A stretch of 5,176 nt of DNA from JAEVZK01 sp038202925 (GTDB lineage: Bacteria > Armatimonadota > Fimbriimonadia > Fimbriimonadales > Fimbriimonadaceae), in assembly GCA_038202925.1 (NCBI GenBank), contig JBBREM010000147.1, positions 1 to 5,176 on the forward strand, read 5' to 3'. The position numbers and the translations under genes were made by a program. Positions 1-4,802 of this stretch are shown here, piece after piece. The notes below the pieces were generated by a model, which saw only the letters and a program-made list of their open reading frames with translations, was not told the DNA's origin and made no database searches. Each line of letters begins with the position of its first letter. Within the stretch, counting starts at the first letter, position 1.

Positions 1-690
1 TGGTTCAAGATCATCAACATCGCGGGCGAGAAGCTGACCGACCAAGAGCTGCGCAACGCAATCTACACCGGTCCGTGGCTCGCGGACGCGAAGAAGTGGT
101 TCTCAAGAACCGGCTGCCCCGCCTATGCCATCGGCGAGAAATACGTCAACGGCTCGCCCATCCGGCAGGACTTTCTTGAGGAAGCGCTCGATTGGATTTC
201 CAACAAAAAATGGGAGGACTACATGAGCGCCCATCAGCACGACGCCGACGCCCAGGAGCTATGGCAGCACTTCCAAGCTGTTTTGGACTGGGCCAAGCGA
301 ACCTTTCCCAACTATCGCAGCAAATACATGAAGGGGCAAGATTGGGGTGGCCTTTACCGCGCCCATAAAGACGACAGCTTGAACGCGAACACCCTCGAAG
401 CGAAGATCGCCGCGTTGCTAGAGGACGACGAGGTGAACAACAAGCGCGGCATCTACGAATATGTGCTTAGCGGCAACGAGAACAAGCTGAGTCTGCGGAC
501 GTTTGACGACAAGACCAAGCAAATCACCTACGATAAACAGAAGGGCAAGTGCCCGGTGTGCAACCAGGATTACACCATCGAGCAGATGGAAGCGGACCAC
601 ATTGTTCCCTGGAGCAAGGGCGGCAAGACCGAGGCGAAGAACTGCCGAATGCTCTGCATGCTGGACAACCGGACGAAGAGCGGCAAATAG
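1..690 (+). CDS. DUF262-type HNH endonuclease, C-terminal part (5' end outside window)
   Basis: The frame is open from base 1 to the TAG at 688-690, giving 229 residues of a protein that starts upstream. An internal ATG at 223 could be mistaken for the start, but the first 74 codons are clearly coding. They carry the end of a DUF262 (ParB-like, GmrS-type) domain, with the family signature around INIAGEKLTDQELRNAIY. The C-terminus is an HNH nuclease domain: C184 and C187 (CPVC), D199-H200 (EADHIVPW), N214, C219 and N223, numbered from the first codon here. The usual second CxxC is altered: the last ligand position is D222, in LCMLDN. Proteins of this architecture are related to modification-dependent (type IV, GmrSD-like) restriction enzymes that cut DNA using NTP; that role is inferred from the family. 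The N-terminal NTPase/DNA-sensing motifs lie outside the window. No neighbouring restriction or methylase gene is visible. Confidence 0.88.
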   Translation, partial: WFKIINIAGEKLTDQELRNAIYTGPWLADAKKWFSRTGCPAYAIGEKYVNGSPIRQDFLEEALDWISNKKWEDYMSAHQHDADAQELWQHFQAVLDWAKRTFPNYRSKYMKGQDWGGLYRAHKDDSLNANTLEAKIAALLEDDEVNNKRGIYEYVLSGNENKLSLRTFDDKTKQITYDKQKGKCPVCNQDYTIEQMEADHIVPWSKGGKTEAKNCRMLCMLDNRTKSGK

Positions 691-728
691 CGGGCGGCGG
701 ACGGCCCGGCGCACGTTTCGGACCACTG

Positions 729-756
729 TCGATGCCCCGCCACGCCCCGTGGCGCG
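729..756 (+). repeat. REP sequence, left copy
   Basis: This is a 28-bp sequence that recurs inverted and without mismatch at 1359-1386. It holds a 7-bp stem (738-744 with 748-754) around a CCC loop, preceded by the flank TCGATGCCC. A GC-rich hairpin with a short conserved 5' flank is the layout RAYT transposases recognise. It lies 18 bases before the transposase start and may also form structure in the mRNA leader. Confidence 0.85.
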
Positions 757-773
757 CTGGCTAGAATGATTCC

Positions 774-1433
774 GTGGAGCACTATCGTCGCTGGAAGAAC
801 TGGACCGGGGCTGGCGAAGTGGCTTTCGCCACGACCACCGCGCTCGACTTCGTGCACGTCTTCCGCGGACCTCGCCTGCGCACGCTGATGGCCGGATTCA
901 TCGTGGCTGACTGCCGCCGCTACAAGGCAGCGCTTCACGCATTTGTCGTCCTGCCGCACCACATTCACCTGCTCTTGCGCACGCCCGAAGACCGCTCGCT
1001 CGCGCAGCTCATGCAGCGGCTGAAATCGAACAGCGCCAAGCTGATCGCGCCGCACCTGACTCCCGCGATTGCCGCCGGCTTCGAGCAACAGAAGGGTTTG
1101 AACGGCCGCAGCTTCTGGCAGAAAAGCTTTCGAAGCGTGAGCGTTACAAGCGAGGTCGTCTTTTGGCAGAAGGCGGCGTACATTCACGAGAACCCAGTGC
1201 GGGCAGGGCTGTCCACCGCTCCCGAAGACTTACGAGTGGTCCAGCGCAAAAGATTTCCTTGCCGGGCGCTGGGAGGATGTGGCCGGATTAGAAGCCGATG
1301 CCGTCCTCGATCGGCTGGGAGTGCGCGAGCCCGATCTGCTCGTCGCACGCTGACGCCACGCGCCACGGGGCGTGGCGGGGCATCGAATGCGTCAACAGCG
1401 GGGCTGCTGAGGCATGAAAGGTCTACACGATGA
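774..1433 (+). CDS. REP-associated tyrosine transposase (RAYT, IS200-like Y1), frameshifted near its 3' end
   Basis: As it stands the frame runs from GTG 774 to 1433. Family hallmarks lie in the first 152 residues: the HUH metal-binding motif H63-I64-H65 within HAFVVLPHHIHLLL, the FWQKSFR strand, and the probable catalytic Y136 in AAYIHENPVRAGL. After ...APED the frame turns into arginine-rich nonsense. The +1 frame from 1231 instead reads YEWSSAKDFLAG and so on, the normal RAYT continuation, and stops at TGA 1351-1353, five bases before the right REP. One extra T at 1230/1231 therefore explains the break; the intended protein would be 192 residues ending at 1353. The present frame reads through the REP and into repeat A1. 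RAYTs cut single-stranded DNA at REP hairpins and are usually domesticated, single-copy genes. The GTG start gives a plausible N-terminus (EHYRRWKNWTGAG), with no strong ribosome site. The lesion could be real decay or a sequence error; the catalytic core precedes it. Confidence 0.82.
   Translation: MEHYRRWKNWTGAGEVAFATTTALDFVHVFRGPRLRTLMAGFIVADCRRYKAALHAFVVLPHHIHLLLRTPEDRSLAQLMQRLKSNSAKLIAPHLTPAIAAGFEQQKGLNGRSFWQKSFRSVSVTSEVVFWQKAAYIHENPVRAGLSTAPEDLRVVQRKRFPCRALGGCGRIRSRCRPRSAGSARARSARRTLTPRATGRGGASNASTAGLLRHERSTR
1359..1386 (-). repeat. REP sequence, right copy (inverted)
   Basis: This is the exact reverse complement of 729-756, with the same 7-bp stem and 3-base loop. It begins five bases after the TGA (1351-1353) that would end the transposase in its corrected frame. 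The two copies could pair as one long inverted repeat flanking the gene. Confidence 0.85.
1389..1420 (+). repeat. Repeat A, copy 1 (hairpin + GGCATGAAAG)
   Basis: It matches 2922-2952 with 29 identical bases, two substitutions and one single-base gap. It contains a short stem CAGC/GCTG followed by the sequence GAGGCATGAAAG. Thirteen bases (1409-1421, GAGGCATGAAAGG) also recur exactly at 4786-4798. It starts two bases after the right REP. Confidence 0.7.
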
Positions 1434-1451
1434 CCGCGACGGGGAACGAGA

Positions 1452-1482
1452 AGGGCTCGAACGCGGTGAAGGTGACTCGGCC
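1452..1482 (+). repeat. Repeat B, copy 1
   Basis: This 31-bp sequence is identical to 3437-3467 and in the same orientation. It sits 31 bases after repeat A1. In one frame it reads GSNAVKVTRP followed at once by TAG (1484-1486); the second copy reads the same peptide followed by TAA. No known element is recognised. Confidence 0.75.
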
Positions 1483-1562
1483 CTAGCGGCCTCTAAGTGC
1501 TTCCTGTGGTTGAAAATGACGACGGCGAGAACGGTCCTCGCGCAGTCCTATAGGCAGGGCGG

Positions 1563-1582
1563 CGCGAGGCCTTCGCCTCGCG
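1563..1582. repeat. GC-rich hairpin, 8-bp stem
   Basis: CGCGAGGC (1563-1570) and GCCTCGCG (1575-1582) pair perfectly around the loop CTTC. No T-run follows on either strand, so it is not a standard intrinsic terminator. It may be a REP-like element or a structural feature of the spacer. Confidence 0.5.
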
Positions 1583-1712
1583 AAAAGCTCGGACTCGTCT
1601 GTCCGTCGCCCTCCATGTAGCGGTTTTCACCGACAAAGTTCGTTGCTGACTTGCTCGCACAAAATGTGAACCCGTATGCGTTCGCTTCACAACGCTTGCA
1701 TGATTATGTACT

Positions 1713-1904
1713 GTGCAAACTTTTGCGGAACGGTTCGCGCGGAAGGCGATTGAACAATACGGCGGCGATGACGATTTCGATATCACGCTTGATGGTCCTG
1801 ACCCCCAGGCGCTAATCGCCGCCTTTGAGGACTGCGGCTGCACGGTATTGCGAACGGGCATCGATCGCTACAGCATCAAATGCCCCAGCAAGGACCCGGA
1901 CTAG
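1713..1904 (+). CDS. Small hypothetical acidic protein
   Basis: This is a 63-residue frame with a GTG start; the only upstream in-frame codons before a TGA at 1701 give no better start. The product is acidic and protein-like: an N-terminal helix (FAERFARKAIEQY), a DDDFDITLDGPD segment, then LIAAFEDCGCTVLRTGIDRYSIKCP, which looks like a helix followed by a beta hairpin with three cysteines. Third codon positions are GC-biased like the neighbouring genes, supporting real coding. No Shine-Dalgarno sequence is evident. No family is recognised. It could be a small stand-alone protein or the tail of a decayed gene. Confidence 0.5.
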   Translation: MQTFAERFARKAIEQYGGDDDFDITLDGPDPQALIAAFEDCGCTVLRTGIDRYSIKCPSKDPD

Positions 1905-2164
1905 TTCCTCGGCAGTCGCGAAGGTGCCGGCATTAAGCAGGTAGATCAACTATCCAAAGTAAACGGCCGCGCTAACGCCTCAGCACACTGCGCTGTCACG
2001 TAAAACGTGGACGCCGTTTATTCAGAGCTGCCGTCCGTGGCAAGGTTCGCTGGCGTAAGATAAATACTCCGGTGCAAGATACCGGCATCAGACCTTAGCC
2101 TGAACTGTCCGTCCCCCTTGGTTCCGACATCTCTCGCACAAAGCTTCTTTGATTACCGAGAGAT

Positions 2165-2767
2165 ATGGCCAAGACAAAACAAACACGCCTGGCAACGAGG
2201 CCAGAGCTGAGTGAGCGCGAAACCACGATCCTGCGGCATGCCGCGGACGGCCTGACCGATAAGGAAATCGGCAAGGAACTCGGAATCGGAGTTTCGACCA
2301 TCCGTACCTATTGGGATCGACTGCGCGACAAGCTTGGCGCCGTCAACCGGGCGCAAGCGATCGCCCTTGGGATGCCTCGAAACCGCCTGCAGGACGTTGG
2401 CATCGAATTGGCGGCGTTTGTTCTGCGCAACATCGAAGATGAAGCCATCTTCATCGTCGATGAAAATGGGACTCTGATGAGTTGGAATCTAGGTGTGGAG
2501 AAGGTGTTCGGCTACACCGAAGAGGAGTGGATCGGCCAGCTGGCTTCGATCTTCTTCATCCCGAGCGAGAAAGAGGACGCTGAGGTGGAGCTAGAGGATG
2601 CCGACACGGCCGGCGCCAGCGTCAACGATCGTTGGCACATGCGCAAGGACGGAAGCCGGTTTTGGGGGACCAACTTGGTGATTGCCCTCGAACCCCCAAC
2701 GCCGAATGTCGCTTTCGCCAAGATCGTGCGCGAAAAGACACCGCCAACCGAAGTGGATCCTAGCTAA
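2165..2767 (+). CDS. LuxR-type HTH regulator with C-terminal PAS domain
   Basis: The product has 200 residues. Residues about 14-70 form a LuxR/GerE DNA-binding domain: LSERETTILRHAADGLTDKEIGKELGIG has the classic S-x-RE-x2-IL-x3-A-x-G start, and GVSTIRTYWDRLRDKLG is the recognition-helix region. Residues about 82-190 form a PAS sensor domain (AIFIVDENGTLMSWNLGVEKVFGYTEEEWIGQ, later RKDGSRFWG). The protein probably senses a small ligand, redox state or partner through PAS and regulates transcription in the cytoplasm; the signal cannot be told. The order is unusual, since LuxR-type HTHs are mostly C-terminal. No phosphorelay receiver or kinase domain is present and no partner kinase is adjacent. 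The ATG is preceded by GAGAG (2158-2162), a weak and close ribosome site. The gene stands alone, with about 260 bases of non-coding DNA on either side. Confidence 0.85.
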   Translation: MAKTKQTRLATRPELSERETTILRHAADGLTDKEIGKELGIGVSTIRTYWDRLRDKLGAVNRAQAIALGMPRNRLQDVGIELAAFVLRNIEDEAIFIVDENGTLMSWNLGVEKVFGYTEEEWIGQLASIFFIPSEKEDAEVELEDADTAGASVNDRWHMRKDGSRFWGTNLVIALEPPTPNVAFAKIVREKTPPTEVDPS

Positions 2768-2819
2768 AGCAAGGACGCGGAACCTCGGAGCTTGAGCGTC
2801 GAACGAATCAGGTCCGCGC

Positions 2820-2838
2820 GCGTGGCTTGGTGCCACGC
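2820..2838. repeat. Hairpin downstream of the PAS regulator
   Basis: GCGTGGC (2820-2826) and GCCACGC (2832-2838) pair perfectly around TTGGT. It lies about 50 bases after the stop at 2767 and lacks a T-run, so any terminator role would be non-canonical. It shares the CGTGGC/GCCACG half-sites of the REP hairpins in swapped order, possibly by chance. Confidence 0.4.
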
Positions 2839-2845
2839 CAAAAGA

Positions 2846-2863
2846 TTTGACTCCCTCGTCAAA
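2846..2863. repeat. Inverted repeat TTTGAC / GTCAAA
   Basis: Six-base arms TTTGAC (2846-2851) and GTCAAA (2858-2863) are separated by TCCCTC. It could be a protein-binding site or a small hairpin; it lies about 170 bases before the YCII start, too far for a sure operator call. Confidence 0.3.
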
Positions 2864-2921
2864 CCCGGGTCTTTATCCCGCTTCGAAGGTTCCAAAGCCT
2901 TGCTGGACGATTAGGCCGTAC

Positions 2922-2952
2922 GCGTCAACAGCGGGCTGTTGCGGCATGAAAG
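2922..2952 (+). repeat. Repeat A, copy 2 (hairpin + GGCATGAAAG)
   Basis: It is near-identical to 1389-1420. Here the hairpin is stronger: CAACAG (2926-2931) pairs with CTGTTG (2936-2941) around CGGG. GCGTCAACAG (2922-2931) can also pair, with one G-T, to CTGTTGATGC just downstream (2954-2963), so two alternative folds are possible. It stands upstream of the YCII gene. Confidence 0.7.
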
Positions 2953-2970
2953 ACTGTTGATGCATGTAAT

Positions 2971-2982
2971 AGTTCGCGAACT
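2971..2982. promoter_or_regulatory. Perfect 12-bp palindrome upstream of the YCII gene
   Basis: AGTTCGCGAACT is fully self-complementary and lies 49 bases before the ATG at 3032. Position and symmetry suit an operator for a dimeric regulator, but no regulator family is identified and no promoter boxes are clear. Confidence 0.3.
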
Positions 2983-3031
2983 TGGATCAACCTGCGTCGT
3001 CCTATCCCCAACTCAATTTAGGAGAAAGACG

Positions 3032-3400
3032 ATGCGTGTGATTGTATTAGTAAAGGCTACCGAAGAGAGCGAAAAGGGCTTTGTAAAGACCCCCGAGATG
3101 ATGGCGATGATGGAGGAGATGGGCCGCTTTAACGATGAGTTGATTAAGGCCAACATCATGAAAAACGAAGGCGATTGCAATGGGCTTATGCCTTCTTCCA
3201 AGGGCAAACGCGTTGCATTCGATGGTTCCAACCGAACTGTTATCGACGGGCCCTTCCCCAATCCTCGAGAGCTGGTCACCGGCTACTGGTTCTGGAACGT
3301 CAAGGACATGGACGAGGCGATCGCCTGGGTTAGGCGCTGCCCCAATCCAATGTCGGGTCCGAGCGAGATCGAAATCCGACCCATAGAGCAGGATGTCTGA
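3032..3400 (+). CDS. YCII/DGPF-domain protein (PhnB-like, unknown function)
   Basis: The product has 122 residues starting at ATG 3032, chosen because AGGAGA (3020-3025) stands six bases upstream and the protein then begins MRVIVLVKATEESEKG, the usual family N-terminus. A longer in-frame start at 2939 would translate repeat A2 and is unlikely. The family motif is VIDGPFPNPRELVTGYWFW, followed by MDEAIAWVRRCP and a C-terminal EIEIRPI strand; this is the dimeric alpha/beta (ferredoxin-like) YCII fold. Members are small cytoplasmic proteins, often near ECF sigma factors, with no settled reaction. No sigma-factor gene is near here. The 5' part uses more AT-rich codons (ATTGTATTAGTAAAG) than neighbouring genes, which may hint at separate acquisition. 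The gene lies between repeat A2 and repeat B2. Confidence 0.88.
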   Translation: MRVIVLVKATEESEKGFVKTPEMMAMMEEMGRFNDELIKANIMKNEGDCNGLMPSSKGKRVAFDGSNRTVIDGPFPNPRELVTGYWFWNVKDMDEAIAWVRRCPNPMSGPSEIEIRPIEQDV

Positions 3401-3411
3401 TCGCGTACCTC

Positions 3412-3426
3412 CACAGCCTCGCTGTG
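3412..3426. repeat. Short hairpin after the YCII gene
   Basis: CACAGC (3412-3417) and GCTGTG (3421-3426) pair perfectly around CTC, 11 bases after the TGA. No T-run follows. It may stabilise the mRNA 3' end or belong to the repeat structure that ends with B2. Confidence 0.4.
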
Positions 3427-3436
3427 AAGGGATGAG

Positions 3437-3467
3437 AGGGCTCGAACGCGGTGAAGGTGACTCGGCC
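3437..3467 (+). repeat. Repeat B, copy 2
   Basis: This is identical over 31 bp to 1452-1482. The identity ends one base before a stop codon in the GSNAVKVTRP frame (CCG TAA here, CCC TAG in copy 1). Upstream in that frame a TGA (3433-3435) closes it almost at once, so no gene is left here. Confidence 0.75.
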
Positions 3468-3527
3468 GTAACCCCAGGCAAATCCGCCGATAAGTAAGTG
3501 GGGGTCCATCCTCCCCGGTTCATAAAC

Positions 3528-3562
3528 GGGTCGCTCGGCTCACGGGCGGCCCCCTCTTTTTT
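3528..3562 (+). terminator. Probable intrinsic terminator
   Basis: GGGTCGC (3528-3534) pairs with GCGGCCC (3546-3552), with one G-T, around an 11-base loop, then CCTC and six T (3557-3562). It is on the + strand, downstream of the YCII gene and repeat B2 and about 85 bases before the MEDS gene, so it would separate the two transcripts. Confidence 0.5.
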
Positions 3563-3647
3563 CGGGAATGTTCTCTAATCTTGCGCTCTGCGCCGCTCAA
3601 ATGGCGTAGGCTACTGCTCAAGTGACGTGCTAGTGAGGAGAGAGCAT

Positions 3648-4214
3648 TTGGCATTTGACTCGATCAGCTTCTTCGAAAATCCGCCCGAGAACGGGCACAT
3701 GGTGTTTCCATACACCGACGAAAAGCGAGCAATGAAGGCGGTTGCCGCGTTCGTAGCCGGCAGCCTCAAGAATGGCGGATCGGCCATTCTTATTCTCACC
3801 ACCGCGCACTGGGAAGCGATCCGAGCCCAGCTCAAGCGCGACAAATTCGACTTCGCAGCGCTCAAAGACAGCGATCGATTCATCTGCGCCGACGCCGCCC
3901 GGATGCTGCAAAGCTTCATGGTCGACGACATGCCCGATGCGGCCAAGTTCGAGAGCTCAATCGGCTGGCTAATGGAGCGCGCGAAAGGCAAATGGGATCG
4001 TGCCGTCCGCGCGTATGGCGAGATGGTCGACCTCCTTTGGCAAGCCGGCAACACGAACGGCGCCCTCGCCCTCGAGCAGCTCTGGAATCTGGCGATCGCC
4101 AAGCACGACATCTGCTTGCTGTGCACTTACTGCACCGCCAACTGCGTGGAAGGCGGGTTCCCCGTCGAGCTCCTCGAAGCCCATTCCCATGTCTGCGGCC
4201 TCGCGCACAGCTAG
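3648..4214 (+). CDS. MEDS-domain (DcmR-like sensory) protein
   Basis: The product has 188 residues and is made almost wholly of one MEDS domain (named for methanogen/methylotroph DcmR sensory domain). Signatures in order: GHMVFPYTDEKR with H17; the AVAAFVAGSLKNGGSAILILTTAHW helix-strand; a DA pair near residue 82; SFMVDDMPDAAKF; RAYGEMVDLLWQAGN around 121-135; LEQLWN around 142-147; then a LLCTYC strand. The fold resembles RecA/KaiC-like cores, without a Walker A motif. MEDS domains are thought to sense small molecules or hydrocarbon-related signals and usually join a kinase or HTH output; this protein has none, so a partner must be elsewhere. TTG 3648 is preferred because AGGAG (3636-3640) lies seven bases upstream; GTG 3627 and GTG 3633 are in frame but lack a ribosome site. 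Cysteines at ICLLCTYCTANC are denser than usual for the family and could bind metal; that is inference. Confidence 0.85.
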   Translation: MAFDSISFFENPPENGHMVFPYTDEKRAMKAVAAFVAGSLKNGGSAILILTTAHWEAIRAQLKRDKFDFAALKDSDRFICADAARMLQSFMVDDMPDAAKFESSIGWLMERAKGKWDRAVRAYGEMVDLLWQAGNTNGALALEQLWNLAIAKHDICLLCTYCTANCVEGGFPVELLEAHSHVCGLAHS

Positions 4215-4278
4215 CCTCGGCGGGCCGTAGCGACTGCCTTCTGGCTTTCGCCGCTGACAAAGCGTCTAGACGGGCCCA

Positions 4279-4708
4279 ATGACGTTCACGGAAGCCCTCG
4301 AGTGGTTACGGCATGGCGATTTCTCTAGGCTGGAGCCCCCTTGCCAAGGTGATCCGAGCCAGATTGTCCAGTGGCATAGTTTGGGAATGTTCGAGGACCA
4401 GCCGGACGCCTTGGCCGAGGCGCTGTCCTGCGCCTGCTTCAACGGCCAAACCGCCACCGCGAGCTATCTCATCGACCACGGCGTCGACCCCGCTGCCGGA
4501 AGCATGAGGGCATGGACGCGGTCCATTGGGCGGTCAACCGCGGGCAACTCGACACGGTGCAAATGCTCATAGCGCGCGGCGCCTGCTCGGCACGCTCAAC
4601 ATGTACGGCGGCACCGCTCTCGATTGAGCGCTCTGGTCGGCGCAGCACGAGCCCCGGACAGGCCACCCCGCGATCATCGAAGCGCTAAAAGCCGCTGGCG
4701 CGAAGTAG
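4279..4708 (+). pseudogene. Ankyrin-repeat protein pseudogene
   Basis: The homology is spread over three frames. From ATG 4279 the first frame reads MTFTEALEWLRHGDFSRLEP and, further on, ALAEALSCACFNGQTATASYLIDHGVDPAAG. At about 4501-4503 a lost base shifts to the frame HEGMDAVHWAVNRGQLDTVQMLIARGA. At about 4582 a second lost base shifts to LLGTLNMYGGTALD, then TGA (4625-4627), then ALWSAQHEPRTGHPAIIEAL and a final TAG at 4706-4708. Rejoined, the product would be about 143 residues with ankyrin-type helix pairs (A-x-x-G-x-x-x-x-A-x-x-L-I-x-x-G). The order NMYGGT-AL-ALWSA and a terminal AGAK fit bacterial ankyrin proteins. Ankyrin repeats bind other proteins; the original partner is unknown. 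Two frameshifts and a stop make a working product unlikely, unless the sequence is error-rich here. The intact first frame alone would run to 4572. Confidence 0.75.
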
Positions 4709-4771
4709 TCCACTCTGATGCCGCCGCCGGTTGCTGCGGAGGCCATCGCACAGCTCCGGGCTGTCAGCCTT

Positions 4772-4798
4772 CGCCCCAAGGGGCGGAGGCATGAAAGG
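4772..4798 (+). repeat. Repeat A-like element, copy 3 (hairpin + GGCATGAAAG)
   Basis: A perfect hairpin CGCCCC (4772-4777) / GGGGCG (4780-4785) around AA is followed directly by GAGGCATGAAAGG (4786-4798), identical to 1409-1421. The stem differs in sequence from copies 1 and 2 but holds the same place. It ends five bases before the stop of the DinB gene on the other strand, so on that strand it lies just downstream of the gene. Confidence 0.55.
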
Positions 4799-4802
4799 GG
4801 CT

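Larger units (their letters stand above)
729..1386 (+). mobile_element. REP/RAYT unit: IS200-like transposase gene flanked by inverted REP sequences
   Basis: A Y1-type transposase gene is bracketed by two 28-bp sequences, 729-756 and 1359-1386, that are exact reverse complements of each other. Each contains a GC-rich hairpin. This is the arrangement known for REP-associated tyrosine transposases and their cognate REPs (REPtrons). No target duplication is visible next to the outer ends, as expected for single-strand HUH enzymes. The right end lies only two bases before repeat A1 at 1389. Confidence 0.85.
1387..1712. other. Gene-poor spacer holding repeats A1 and B1 and a hairpin
   Basis: No convincing gene is seen in these 326 bases. 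An ATG frame at 1414-1620 is open, but its product is low in recognisable structure and crosses both repeats and the hairpin, so it is not called. The stretch contains repeat A1 (1389-1420), repeat B1 (1452-1482) and an 8-bp hairpin (1563-1582). From about 1600 to 1712 the base composition becomes more AT-rich, which may hold the promoter for the small gene at 1713; no clear -35/-10 pair is recognisable. Confidence 0.55.

Noticed and set aside
729..1386. CRISPR array or clustered short repeats
   Set aside because: There are only two repeat units and they are inverted around a transposase gene; there are no regular spacers.
1452..1482. Group II intron domain V remnant
   Set aside because: CGCGGTGAAGGTGAC looks similar to domain V core sequence, but the AGC triad and the closing helix are missing, and no intron reverse transcriptase is present.
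1414..1620. 68-codon ATG frame as a gene
   Set aside because: It spans repeats A1 and B1 and the 1563 hairpin, and its product has no protein-like pattern.
1493..1861. 122-codon minus-strand frame
   Set aside because: It is a Ser/Arg-rich shadow overlapping the more plausible + strand gene at 1713-1904.
1389..3467. Integron cassette array with attC sites around the small genes
   Set aside because: The cassette-like layout is suggestive, but no paired RYYYAAC / GTTRRRY core sites flank the repeats, and the one GTTAGGC (about 3328) is inside the YCII coding sequence. No integrase is present.
3047..3523. 158-codon minus-strand frame opposite the YCII gene
   Set aside because: The YCII protein on the + strand has clear family motifs and a ribosome site; the antisense frame has neither and runs into repeat B2.
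3440..3545. tRNA- or tmRNA-like RNA, from GGTTCATAA near 3517
   Set aside because: The T-arm would have a 4-bp stem and a 9-base loop, and no acceptor or anticodon arm can be drawn upstream.
3611..4126. 171-codon minus-strand frame opposite the MEDS gene
   Set aside because: It is a shadow frame; the MEDS homology on the + strand covers the whole length.
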